Positions 44,556-53,121 of a stretch of 64,000 bases of DNA are shown here, piece by piece (position 1 is the stretch's first letter; each line of letters begins with the position of its first letter). The stretch lies in contig NZ_UWYY01000017.1 of NCBI RefSeq assembly GCF_900608595.1, positions 117,462 through 181,461 of the forward strand. Direction: 5' to 3'. Under the pieces are notes generated by a model that was not told the DNA's origin, did no database searches, and worked only from the letters and a program-made list of their open reading frames with translations. The translations under genes were made by a program, and so were the position numbers. The stretch comes from Promicromonospora panici. Its GTDB lineage: Bacteria; Actinomycetota; Actinomycetes; Actinomycetales; Cellulomonadaceae.

Positions 44556-45177
44556 AGCGGGGGCGGCGGCGGGCCAGGGATCGGACCGCGGCCTTCCAGC
44601 TGGCGGGCAGCTCCCGCACGTGCCACCAGGCCGCCTGCACGGGAACCGTGCTCGCGGCGCTCACGCCCACCCCGACGGCGTCCAGTCCCGCCTCCACGCA
44701 GGAGTAGAGCGTGCGGCGCAGGTGATAGTCCTGCGTGACGACGACGGCGGTGCGCACACCGAACAGGTCGTACGCGCGTCGGCACGTGGCAGTGGTGTTG
44801 AAGCCCTCGCGGTCCAGCACTATCGCGTCATCGGGGACGCCGAGGTCGTTGTCCAGGATCCAGCGGCGCATCGAGCCGGGCTCGTCGTACCTGGTGCCGT
44901 CGGCGTTGTCGTGCGCGTCGCCGCTCAGGATCACGGTCGGCGCGACGCCGGCGCGGTACAGCTCGGCGCCACCCTCGACACGGCGGCGCAGGTAGGTCGA
45001 CGGCGTGCCGTCGGGGCGGAGCCCGGCGCCGAGCACGATCACGGCGTCGGCCTTCTCGATCTCGGTCGCGTCGTACCGCACCCGGGCGTGGCCGGTGGCC
45101 TGCACGACGGCGACAGGCACGGTGAAGGCGAGCGCGAGCGCACCCGCGACAACGGAGGCAACCTTGAGGGGAGTCAC
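44554..45177 (-). CDS. SanA/YdcF (DUF218) family membrane-anchored protein
   Basis: 207 residues starting at GTG 45177. Residues 4-26 are an N-terminal membrane anchor. The DUF218 fold has KADAVIVLGAGLRPDG, PTVILSGDAHD, EGFNTTATCRRAYDLFG and VVVTQDYHLRRTLYSCVEAGL, where QDYHLRR is the family hallmark. SanA and ElyC relatives act in envelope integrity or undecaprenyl-linked metabolism. TAGCGT (complement of 45184-45189) ends 6 nt before the start. Confidence 0.88.
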   Translation of the reverse strand: MTPLKVASVVAGALALAFTVPVAVVQATGHARVRYDATEIEKADAVIVLGAGLRPDGTPSTYLRRRVEGGAELYRAGVAPTVILSGDAHDNADGTRYDEPGSMRRWILDNDLGVPDDAIVLDREGFNTTATCRRAYDLFGVRTAVVVTQDYHLRRTLYSCVEAGLDAVGVGVSAASTVPVQAAWWHVRELPASWKAAVRSLARRRPR

Positions 45178-45219
45178 GCCGGAACGCTACCGCGTCCGTC
45201 TGCGAGTGGTCGGCAGAAA

Positions 45220-45257
45220 GTCAGGTGGTCGGTAACTCGAAATGCCGGTGACCTGAC
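45220..45257. terminator. GTCAGGT/ACCTGAC hairpin downstream of the HD gene
   Basis: The 7-bp outer arms with a partly pairing interior are followed by ATTTT on the + strand. It lies between the stop of the DUF4031-HD gene and the start region of the SanA gene, both on the minus strand. Confidence 0.45.
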
Positions 45258-45275
45258 ATTTTGCCGCCCGCAGTC

Positions 45276-46187
45276 TCACGCCGCGAGCGTCGCCAGCTCG
45301 TCGCGGAGGTTTGCCTCGGCCGCGTCCTGCCAGCGGGCGGCGCCCGGCGCGGTGCGGAACAGCGGCCCGCCGTCCAGGAGGGCGCGCAGCACCTGGGCGC
45401 GGCCCGCGCGGAACAGCGGCTCGGGCACGTCGCAGTACTCGGCCCGGACCTGGCGCGTGTACCGGACGTAGACCGCCGGGCTCCCGCCCAGTACCGCCAG
45501 GTCTGCGTCGCTGACCAGGCCGCCGACGACGTCGTCCGGCGCCGGGTCGTGCTCGGCGGTGACCATGACCAGGCGCGCGATCTCGCTGATGTCCTCGGCG
45601 GAGACCCCGGCGCCGGCCAGCGGACCGAGCAGCTCGGCGACGAGGTCCGCCGAGCGCTCCTCGTCCTGCCGTGCGACGCCGTCGTGCACCGCGTCGTGGA
45701 ACCACAGGGCGAGGCGGGCGCGCCAGAGCGCTCGCTCGGAGACCCGGGCCTCGCCCGCGACGGCGTCGAGCGCGTCCAGGGCGACGGCCAGGTGCAGGGT
45801 CGAGTGATAGACGCGGTGCGGTTCGCGCCAGCGGTCCACGAGCTCCTCGCCGGCCTTGCGGGCCAGGCCCGGGTCGGCCCAGAGGCCGTCCCAGCGCGTC
45901 AGGAGCGCGGCCCGCTTGGCCCGGTTCCGCTCGCCGCCCGAGACCCGCAGGCCTGAGCGGGCCAGACGCCGGGCCAGGTCGCCGCCCTCGACGGGAGCCG
46001 CACCCGCCGCGACCAGCTCGTCGTACCGCGCCGCCGGGACGTCGTAGTGGTCCAGGTCGAACGCGCGGTCGGGCACCCCGGCCGCCCGCGCGAAGAGCCG
46101 GAGCTCCTGCAGGGATCCGTCCGAGACCAGGTGGGAGAACAGCGTCCCGTGCGCGGGCCAGGCCGGCGGGTCGATGAAGACGGTCAC
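45276..46187 (-). CDS. DUF4031 protein fused to an HD-type phosphohydrolase domain
   Basis: 303 residues. The first 75 residues match DUF4031 (MTVFIDPPAWPAHGTLFSHL, DLDHYDVPAARY). The rest resembles predicted HD-superfamily metal-dependent phosphohydrolases: REPHRVYHSTLHL, ALWFHDAVHDG (HD pair), EERSADLVAELL and VSDADLAVLGG with a further Asp. The two domains are usually separate genes. TAGGCT (complement of 46194-46199) ends 6 nt before the GTG start. The substrate is unknown. Confidence 0.8.
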   Translation of the reverse strand: MTVFIDPPAWPAHGTLFSHLVSDGSLQELRLFARAAGVPDRAFDLDHYDVPAARYDELVAAGAAPVEGGDLARRLARSGLRVSGGERNRAKRAALLTRWDGLWADPGLARKAGEELVDRWREPHRVYHSTLHLAVALDALDAVAGEARVSERALWRARLALWFHDAVHDGVARQDEERSADLVAELLGPLAGAGVSAEDISEIARLVMVTAEHDPAPDDVVGGLVSDADLAVLGGSPAVYVRYTRQVRAEYCDVPEPLFRAGRAQVLRALLDGGPLFRTAPGAARWQDAAEANLRDELATLAA

Positions 46188-46217
46188 AGGGCGAGCCTAC
46201 GCGCGGGTCGACCGGTC

Positions 46218-46254
46218 CCGGCCCACGTCAGCGGACTGCGCTGACGTGGGCCGG
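46218..46254 (-). terminator. Terminator after the GH30 gene
   Basis: A perfect 16-bp stem (CCGGCCCACGTCAGCG and its complement) with a 5-base loop, 6 bases past the GH30 stop. It lies next to the leaderless-type start of the HD gene, so read-through from GH30 would be stopped. Confidence 0.8.
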
Positions 46255-46259
46255 TCGCG

Positions 46260-49200
46260 TCACGACCCGACGACCTGCCAGGGGCCGTGCCGGTCCCCGG
46301 GCTCCTGGTTGCGGGTCCACCACTTCGCCCGGTACCGGTCGCCGTCGTGCACCACGACGTCTCCCCGCACGAAGATCCGCGACGCGGTCCAGACGGCCGT
46401 GCCGTCCCCCGCCCGGACCATCTCCTGCCACGGTCCGTTCGCTGAGCCACCCGGCTCCTGGCGGGTGGTCCAGGCAGCACGGTAGAAGGCCCCGTCGTGG
46501 AAGACCTCGTCACCAGTGCGGTACCGGACCGACGCGTCCCAGACCGGCGACGGCTCACCGGGCGCCTTCGCCATGACCTCGATCTCGCTGACGATCATGT
46601 GCGTGTTCTCCCGGGCGGTCAGGACGACCCGGACGGCGTCGGCGCGGACGCCGGCGGGGAGGTCGACGACAGGCGCCGCGCCGTCGGACGCCACCGGGAC
46701 CGGGTCGCCGACGGACTGCCATGCGCCGTCGACCCGGGCCTCGAGCGCTACCGCGCTCGCCCAGCTCAGGTGCGAGCCGTCGCGGTAGAAGCGCGTGACG
46801 ACGCGGGTGAGGTCGCGCTGACCGGCGAGGGTGACGGTCAGCGTGTCCTCCGGGTTCTTGTCGCCGGACCGCCAGTTCGACCAGCCCTTGTCGCCTAGGT
46901 CGCCGTTGATCACCCGCTCGACCGGGTAGCCGGGCTCGGTATAGGTCGCGGACGCGGTGGTGCCGTCCGCGAGGGCCGCGTTCGTCTCGCCCGGCTCGGT
47001 GACCAGCACCCGGACCGTCGCGGGCAGCGTCGTGCCGTCCCCGGCGTCGGCAGCGCCGGTCAGCTCGACCACGCCGATCTCGTCGAACGCGCCGGCGGGC
47101 GCGTCGTCCCAGGCCACAGGCCGCTCCACCAACGGGCCGCCGGTGGCGACCGCGGTGACGGTGGCGGGCAGCTCGGCCGCGCCACCCACGTACGCCGCGC
47201 CCTCGGCGGGCAGGGTCCGGTCCAGGGTGTCGACGACGACGGTAGCCGTGGCATCCACGGTGCCGCCCGCCGGGACGGCCACGGTCCCGCTGACCTCGAC
47301 GACCCCGGCCTGCTCCCACGTCTCGGCCCCGGGCACGTCCCAGGTCACCGGCAGCGCGCCGCGCGGGCCGCCCGGGTACACCGGGGTGACGGTCTGCGGC
47401 AGCTCCGGCGTGGTGCCCGGAACGGTGAACACGTCGACCGGGCTGGTGCCCAGCACGGTCTCGTCGATGATCGCCCAGCGCTGGTTGGCGTTGGAGTTGG
47501 CGAGGTAGGTGCCGACCGGCGACCCGTCGGCCCTGGCCTCACCGCCGACCTCGAGCAGGGTACCCGATACCGCGTTGACCAGCGTGTACGTGCCGTCACC
47601 CGTGGTGGACAGCACCCAGCGCGCGGCGGCCGGCGTGTCGGCAGGATCGGCCGGGGCCGCGGCGAGCACCGCGGAGGTGTCCGCGCTGATCGCGAGCTGC
47701 TCGCCGGTGCCGACATTGGTCACCGCGTAGCGCGTGCGGTGGGTGCCGGAACCCTCGGGCGTGCCGAGGTCGGTGAGCGTCCACAGCTGCTCGGCCGCCG
47801 CGGGGTCGTCGGTCGAGATCTGCACGCCGCCGTCACCGTCGGGCGCCAGCGAGAGGCCGGACTGGACACCGTCGAGCCGGAACACGTGGCCGTCCTGCGC
47901 GAGCGCCGCGTCGTCCGCGACGCCGGACACGCCGTCGACGAGGAACGTCGTGACCGACTCGGCGGGAACCGTGAGCGTCGCGGCGCCGTCCTGCACGGTC
48001 ACCGGCTCGCCCTCGACGAGGTACCCGTCGACGCTGGTCACGACGGGGGTGACCGTCGCGCCGGCGGCGATGTCAGCGAACCCCGAGAGATCGAGGGTGA
48101 CGTCGCGCTCCGCGGTCGTGTCGTTGATGTGCACGACGGTCGCGGCGGAACCCGAGGCGGACACGGCGGCCGTGCTGTCCGTGTCGTCCACGCCGATCAG
48201 CCGGTCGCCGGGCGTGATGTAGTGCGTGAAGTTCTGGGTCACCCAGTACTTGGTGTTCGTGTAGATCGGGCAGGTCTCCAGCGTGTCCTGCGCGGTGCAG
48301 GAGAACGGGATCTGGATCTCGCCCCAGTTGCCGCCCTCGGGGCTCTCGCCGCCGGGCGCCATGTTGTCGTAGTCCTCGACGGGCTGCCAGAACACCCACG
48401 CGGACGGCTCGAGCTCACGCAGGTCGTCCACGATCTGGTGCGCGCTGCCCAGACCGGACTCCATCGACTCGAAGTCCTGGCCGGTGCTGGACCACGAGCC
48501 GCCGACCTCGCTCATCCACAGCGGCTTGTCCTCGCCCTTGGCGATGTCGCGCACGGTGGTGCGCTGCCCGGTGCCATAGGTGTGCACGTTGAGCTGGGAG
48601 ACCTGGTCGCGGACGGCGGCCGGGTACGCGTTCCAGTTGGTGGCGAACCGGCCCGGGTTGGTCTCGTCCATCGCGGAGATCACGGCGTCCGTCGTCGAGC
48701 CGCCGATGGCGTCCGCGAGCGCCGGGATCACCTGCTGCTGCAGGCCCGGCCCCATGTGGGCGCCCTCCTGCCGCCCGCCCGTCGGGTTGCCGTCCGCACC
48801 GAGCTGCGTGCCCCAGTAGTTCGTGTTCGGCTCGTTGAACGGGTCGATGGTGTCGACGTCGATGCCGTGCGCGTCCTCGAGGCGCTCGGTCGCGCCGACG
48901 ACGTAGGCCGCGAACTCGTCGATGCTCTCGGGCCTCAGCTGGTCGGCGTTGGCGTCGAACCCGCCGGAGACGTAGCCGCTGACGGTCTGGAACCACGGCG
49001 GGGAGTTGCTGAACGTCTCCCAGTGGGTGATGTCGCTCTTGATGCGGTCCACCCACCAGCGCTGCGTGGCGTCGGCGTCCGGGTTCCAGTGGGCCGGGTT
49101 CGCCGGGTCCCACCAGTCGACGTCCTCGCGGGTGGTGCCGTCAGGCGCCTTCCACCAGCCCTCGACGTCGGCTCCGGCCCGCAGGTAGTCCGGGACGTCC

Positions 49201-49550
49201 GGAGCGTTGCCGCCGCCGATGTTGTACCGGGCGATGTTGAGGTTCATCCCGTCCGGGCCGAACAGCATGTCGGCGAGCTCGTTCTTGATCTCGTCCGGGT
49301 AGCCGCCGGTGGCGTTGGCGAACCACACGAGGCTGGTTCCCCACCCCTCGAACGGCTTTCCGGCGTACGACGGGTCCGGGCGCACGGTCACCGCGTCGTC
49401 GGTGGCCGAGGCCGCCGCCGCGAGCACGGTGGGCGAGGCGACGGCGGGCTGGGCAGTGGCCGACGCCGGGAGACCGGCCGCGAGCAGCGCGCTCGCCGTC
49501 ATGACGACGCCTGCGCGTCGTCGTCCTGCTTTCCTTCGTATCGAGCTCAT
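46260..49550 (-). CDS. Secreted multi-domain GH30-family glycoside hydrolase
   Basis: 1096 residues from ATG 49550 (AGGAGG 8 nt upstream). Order of parts: signal peptide (1-35), a (beta/alpha)8 GH30 catalytic domain (about 50-540) with acid/base Glu240 in DPFNEPN and nucleophile Glu348 in MSEVGGSW, a ricin-type beta-trefoil (about 545-705, QRWAII), two Ig-like Big_4 repeats (about 715-850), a discoidin-like carbohydrate-binding region (about 855-1000) and two C-terminal CBM5/12-like modules (W-x-YxxGDxVxHxGxxY pattern, from about 1003 and 1054). It resembles endo-beta-1,6-galactanases more than xylanases. It degrades plant or fungal polysaccharide outside the cell. Two LacI-type operators lie upstream. 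Confidence 0.88.
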   Translation of the reverse strand: MSSIRRKAGRRRAGVVMTASALLAAGLPASATAQPAVASPTVLAAAASATDDAVTVRPDPSYAGKPFEGWGTSLVWFANATGGYPDEIKNELADMLFGPDGMNLNIARYNIGGGNAPDVPDYLRAGADVEGWWKAPDGTTREDVDWWDPANPAHWNPDADATQRWWVDRIKSDITHWETFSNSPPWFQTVSGYVSGGFDANADQLRPESIDEFAAYVVGATERLEDAHGIDVDTIDPFNEPNTNYWGTQLGADGNPTGGRQEGAHMGPGLQQQVIPALADAIGGSTTDAVISAMDETNPGRFATNWNAYPAAVRDQVSQLNVHTYGTGQRTTVRDIAKGEDKPLWMSEVGGSWSSTGQDFESMESGLGSAHQIVDDLRELEPSAWVFWQPVEDYDNMAPGGESPEGGNWGEIQIPFSCTAQDTLETCPIYTNTKYWVTQNFTHYITPGDRLIGVDDTDSTAAVSASGSAATVVHINDTTAERDVTLDLSGFADIAAGATVTPVVTSVDGYLVEGEPVTVQDGAATLTVPAESVTTFLVDGVSGVADDAALAQDGHVFRLDGVQSGLSLAPDGDGGVQISTDDPAAAEQLWTLTDLGTPEGSGTHRTRYAVTNVGTGEQLAISADTSAVLAAAPADPADTPAAARWVLSTTGDGTYTLVNAVSGTLLEVGGEARADGSPVGTYLANSNANQRWAIIDETVLGTSPVDVFTVPGTTPELPQTVTPVYPGGPRGALPVTWDVPGAETWEQAGVVEVSGTVAVPAGGTVDATATVVVDTLDRTLPAEGAAYVGGAAELPATVTAVATGGPLVERPVAWDDAPAGAFDEIGVVELTGAADAGDGTTLPATVRVLVTEPGETNAALADGTTASATYTEPGYPVERVINGDLGDKGWSNWRSGDKNPEDTLTVTLAGQRDLTRVVTRFYRDGSHLSWASAVALEARVDGAWQSVGDPVPVASDGAAPVVDLPAGVRADAVRVVLTARENTHMIVSEIEVMAKAPGEPSPVWDASVRYRTGDEVFHDGAFYRAAWTTRQEPGGSANGPWQEMVRAGDGTAVWTASRIFVRGDVVVHDGDRYRAKWWTRNQEPGDRHGPWQVVGS

Positions 49551-49599
49551 CAATGAGCCCTCCTCTCGCGCCGGTGCGATGTCAGGACGTGCGGGTGGA

Positions 49600-49613
49600 T
49601 GTTGACGTCAACA
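49600..49613. promoter_or_regulatory. LacI-type operator 1, TGTTGACGTCAACA
   Basis: A perfect 14-bp palindrome with a central CG, as in LacI/GalR sites, 50 bases upstream of the GH30 start. Confidence 0.7.
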
Positions 49614-49632
49614 CTCGGCTCGTCACTGAACC

Positions 49633-49648
49633 ATGTTGACGTCATCAT
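49633..49648. promoter_or_regulatory. LacI-type operator 2, ATGTTGACGTCATCAT
   Basis: It matches operator 1 except for one base. The centres are 34 bp apart (about three helical turns). It would allow cooperative repression of the GH30 gene. Confidence 0.6.
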
Positions 49649-49713
49649 GGTTGAGGGCGATCCTCCTCGGCCGCGCCGCAGACGTCAAGCCCCGGCTGCC
49701 GCTCCTGGCGCGC

Positions 49714-50988
49714 CTAGGCCTCGACGAGCGCCACGGCCTGCCGCGCGATCGCCAGCTCCTCGTTCGTGGGAACGACCATGACCAGCGGCTTCCCAGCTCC
49801 CGGCCGAGCCGAGATCACGCGAGCGTCGTCCGACCGCGCCTCGTTGGCCGCCGGGTCGATGGTCAGCCCGAGGAACTCCAGCCCGTGCACCACTCCCGAG
49901 CGGATGCGGTGGTCGTTCTCGCCGACGCCCGCGGTGAAGGTCAGCACGTCGATACCGCCCAGCACCGCCGCGTACGCGCCGACGTACTTGCGCAGCCGGT
50001 GCAGGTAGACGTCCAGCGCCAGGCGCCCGTCGGCGTCGCCGGTCGCCACGAGCTTCTGCAGCTCCCGCATGTCGCCCACCCCGGACAGGCCGAGGATGCC
50101 GGAGCGCTTGTTGAGCAGGGTGTCGACCTCCTCGCCGGACATCCCGCCGCGCATCAGGTGGAACACGATGCCCGCGTCCAGGTCGCCCGAGCGGGTGCCC
50201 ATGACCAGGCCTTCGAGCGGCGTCAGGCCCATCGAGGTGTCGACCGGCCGGTCGCCCAGCACCGCCGACGCCGACGCACCGTTGCCCAGGTGCAGCACCA
50301 CCTGGCGCAGCGTTTCCGGTCCGCGGCCCTCGGCAGCCAGCTTCTCGGCGACCGCGGAGTGCGCGGTGACTGCGGACGACACGAACTGGTGCGACGTGCC
50401 GTGGAACCCGTACCGCCGCACGCCGTGCTCGCCGGCCACCTTGCGATCCAGCGCGTACGTCGAGGCGGCCTGCGGGAGCGTCGTGAAGAACGCGGTGTCG
50501 AACACGGCGACGTGCGGTACGTCCAGCAGCTCGCGCGCCACCTCGATGCCGGTCACGTTGGCCGGGTTGTGCAGCGGGGCGAGGGGAATGAGGTCGCGGA
50601 CGCCGGCCACGACGTCGTCGTCGATCAGGGTGGGGGTGCTGAACACCTCGCCGCCGTGCACCACCCGGTGCCCGACGGCGGCGATGCCCGCCTCCGCGAG
50701 CGACGGGCCCACCTCGTCGAACAGGCCGATGACGATCCGCAGCGCCTCGCCGTGGTCGGGCACCGGCAGGTCGCGCACCAGCTTCTCGCCCTTCGCCTCG
50801 TGCTTGACCGTCCCGGTGGTCTCGCCGATGCGCTCGACGATGCCCGCGGCGAGGGCCTCGCCGGAGGCGGGGTCGACCAGCTGATACTTCAGCGAGGAGG
50901 AGCCGGAGTTGAGGACGAGGACGGTGCGTGTCTCGGGGTCCCCGGCCGATCGGGAGCGCAGCGAGTGATCGGCCGGGGTGAGGGTCAT
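49714..50988 (-). CDS. ackA: Acetate kinase
   Basis: It makes acetate and ATP from acetyl phosphate. 424 residues: VLVLNSGSSSLKYQL, PLHNPANVTGIEVA, AVFDTAFFTTLP, RRYGFHGTSHQFVS, LGNGASASAV, TSMGLTPLEGLVMGTRSGDLD and TAGVGEND, a complete ASKHA acetokinase set. It starts at an ATG that overlaps the pta stop by 4 bases. It is the last gene of xfp-pta-ackA. Confidence 0.97.
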   Translation of the reverse strand: MTLTPADHSLRSRSAGDPETRTVLVLNSGSSSLKYQLVDPASGEALAAGIVERIGETTGTVKHEAKGEKLVRDLPVPDHGEALRIVIGLFDEVGPSLAEAGIAAVGHRVVHGGEVFSTPTLIDDDVVAGVRDLIPLAPLHNPANVTGIEVARELLDVPHVAVFDTAFFTTLPQAASTYALDRKVAGEHGVRRYGFHGTSHQFVSSAVTAHSAVAEKLAAEGRGPETLRQVVLHLGNGASASAVLGDRPVDTSMGLTPLEGLVMGTRSGDLDAGIVFHLMRGGMSGEEVDTLLNKRSGILGLSGVGDMRELQKLVATGDADGRLALDVYLHRLRKYVGAYAAVLGGIDVLTFTAGVGENDHRIRSGVVHGLEFLGLTIDPAANEARSDDARVISARPGAGKPLVMVVPTNEELAIARQAVALVEA

Positions 50989-53087
50989 GCGGACTCCTTG
51001 GTCTGGGCCTGGATGGCCGTGATCGCCACGGTGTTCACGATGTCCTGGACCAGGGCGCCGCGGGACAGGTCGTTCACCGGCTTGTTCAGGCCCTGCAGCA
51101 CCGGCCCGACGGCGACCGCACCCGCGGACCGCTGCACCGCCTTGTACGTGTTGTTGCCCGTGTTCAGGTCCGGGAAGACGAACACGGTGGCGCGTCCGGC
51201 GACGTCGGACCCGGGGAGCTTGGACGCCGCGACCGAGGCGTCGACGGCGGCGTCGTACTGGATGGGGCCCTCGACGTCGAGCTCCGGGGTGCGCTCGCGC
51301 ACGAGCCCGGTCGCGGTGCGGACCTTGTCGACGTCGACCCCGGTGCCGGACGTGCCCGTGGAGTAGGACAGCATCGCGATGCGCGGTTCCACGCCGAACT
51401 GCCGGGCGGTGGCGGCCGACGAGACGGCGATGTCGGCGAGCTCGTCCGACGTCGGGTCGGGGATGACCGCGCAGTCGCCGTACACGAGCACCCGGTCCTC
51501 CAGGCACATGAAGAAGACCGACGACACCGACGACGTGTCGGGCTTCGTCTTGATGATCTCGAACGACGGCCGGATGGTGTGGGCCGTCGAGTGCGCGGCG
51601 CCCGACACCATGCCGTCCGCGAGGCCCAGGTGCACCATCATCGTGCCGAAGTAGGAGACGTCGGTGACGATCTCCCGCGCCCGCTCGACGGTCATCCCCT
51701 TGTGGGCGCGCAGCCGGGAGTACTCGACGGCGAACCGCTCCACGTGCTCCGGGTCGTGCGGCGACAGCACACGCGCGGCCTCGATGTCGAGGCCCAGCTC
51801 GGCGGCGCGGGCGCGGATCGGCTCGTCGTCGCCGAGGATCGTCAGGTTCGCGATCCGCCGGGCCAGCACCGTCGAGGCGGCGCGCAGGATCCGGTCGTCG
51901 TCGCCCTCGGGCAGCACGATGTGGCGACGGTCGCCGCGGGCCCGCTCGATGAGCTGGTACTCGAACATCAGGGGCGTGACGACCTGCGGGCGGGGCAGGT
52001 CGAGCCGGGCGGCGAGTGCCGCCGAGTCGACGTTGCGCTCGAACAGGGCGCGGGCCGTCTCGACCTTGCGCACCGAGCCCTTGTCCACCCGGCCGCGGGT
52101 CTCCGCGGCGGCCCGGGCCGCGCTGTAGGTGCCGAGCTCTGTGGTGATGACCGGCAGCTTGGGCCGCATCGCCTCCAGCAGCTCGGCCGGCCGTCCCTGC
52201 GGGTAGAACCCGCCGTTCAGGATGATCCCCGCCAGCGACGGGAACGACGGCGTCATGTGCGTGGCGAGCAGCCCGATCAGCAGGTCGATGCGGTCGCCAG
52301 GGGTGATGACGACGGCGCCGTCGGTCAGCCGCTCCAGCAGGTGCTCGAAGCTCATGGCGCCCACCTGCAGCTCCAGCGCCTCGCGGCCCAGCAGCTCCGG
52401 GTCACCCAGGGCGAGTGTGCCGTCCACCGCCTCCAGGAGCTGGCCCACGGTCGGGGCCTGCAGGAACGGCTCCTCGGGAATCGTCCACACCGGCAGGTCG
52501 GGCTGGGCCTGCGCCAGCAGGGTGCGCACGTCCAGTGCGCTGTGCGTGTCCGCGCGGTTCACGACCAGCCCGATCGCCTGCGCGTGGTGCGCCGCCAGCT
52601 CGGCGAGGCTCACGTCGGCCAGGGCGCGGATGCCCTCGGGTGTGCGCTCGCGGCCTGAGACCACGAGCAGCACCGGCGCGCCCAGGTTCGCCGCGATGCG
52701 CGCGTTGAACGAGAGCTCGGTGGGCCCGGCGACGTCGGTGTAGTCGGTGCCGAGGATCACCACCGAGTCGCAGCGCGCGGCGAGGTCGTGGTACCGGGAG
52801 ACGATGCGGCTCAGCGCATCCTCCGGGTCGGTGTGCAGGTCGGCGTAGGTCACGCCGACGGCGTCGTCGTACGCGACGTCGACGCCGTCGTGCTCCAGGA
52901 GGAGCTCCAGGACGTGGTCCCTTCGCCCGCTCGTGTCCTCGGCCTCGGTGGCGCGCGAGACGGGCCGGAAGACCCCGACCCGCTGGCCCTTGCGGACCAG
53001 CAGGTCGAGGACGCCCAGCGCGACCGTCGACTTTCCGCTCTCGCCCTCAGGGGATGCAATGACGATGCTGCGGGTCGCGCCGGTCAC
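50985..53087 (-). CDS. pta: Phosphate acetyltransferase (long, three-domain form)
   Basis: It interconverts acetyl phosphate and acetyl-CoA. 700 residues: an N-terminal P-loop-like domain (IVIASPEGESGKSTVALGVL), a DRTGG domain around 230-350 and the C-terminal Pta catalytic domain (VTPLMFEYQLIERARGD, DGMVSGAAHSTAHTIRPSF, LSYSTGTSGTG, LNTGNNTYKAVQRS). I chose GTG 53087, with GGAG 6 nt upstream, because upstream starts would run into xfp. It lies 34 bases after the xfp stop. Confidence 0.95.
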   Translation of the reverse strand: MTGATRSIVIASPEGESGKSTVALGVLDLLVRKGQRVGVFRPVSRATEAEDTSGRRDHVLELLLEHDGVDVAYDDAVGVTYADLHTDPEDALSRIVSRYHDLAARCDSVVILGTDYTDVAGPTELSFNARIAANLGAPVLLVVSGRERTPEGIRALADVSLAELAAHHAQAIGLVVNRADTHSALDVRTLLAQAQPDLPVWTIPEEPFLQAPTVGQLLEAVDGTLALGDPELLGREALELQVGAMSFEHLLERLTDGAVVITPGDRIDLLIGLLATHMTPSFPSLAGIILNGGFYPQGRPAELLEAMRPKLPVITTELGTYSAARAAAETRGRVDKGSVRKVETARALFERNVDSAALAARLDLPRPQVVTPLMFEYQLIERARGDRRHIVLPEGDDDRILRAASTVLARRIANLTILGDDEPIRARAAELGLDIEAARVLSPHDPEHVERFAVEYSRLRAHKGMTVERAREIVTDVSYFGTMMVHLGLADGMVSGAAHSTAHTIRPSFEIIKTKPDTSSVSSVFFMCLEDRVLVYGDCAVIPDPTSDELADIAVSSAATARQFGVEPRIAMLSYSTGTSGTGVDVDKVRTATGLVRERTPELDVEGPIQYDAAVDASVAASKLPGSDVAGRATVFVFPDLNTGNNTYKAVQRSAGAVAVGPVLQGLNKPVNDLSRGALVQDIVNTVAITAIQAQTKESA

Positions 53088-53121
53088 ATGCCGCTCCGTG
53101 TTCACTTCGTGGGATTTGCTG

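Noticed and set aside
47739..49556. 605-codon frame opposite the GH30 gene
   Set aside because: Shadow of the secreted enzyme; no motif, and no ribosome-binding site.
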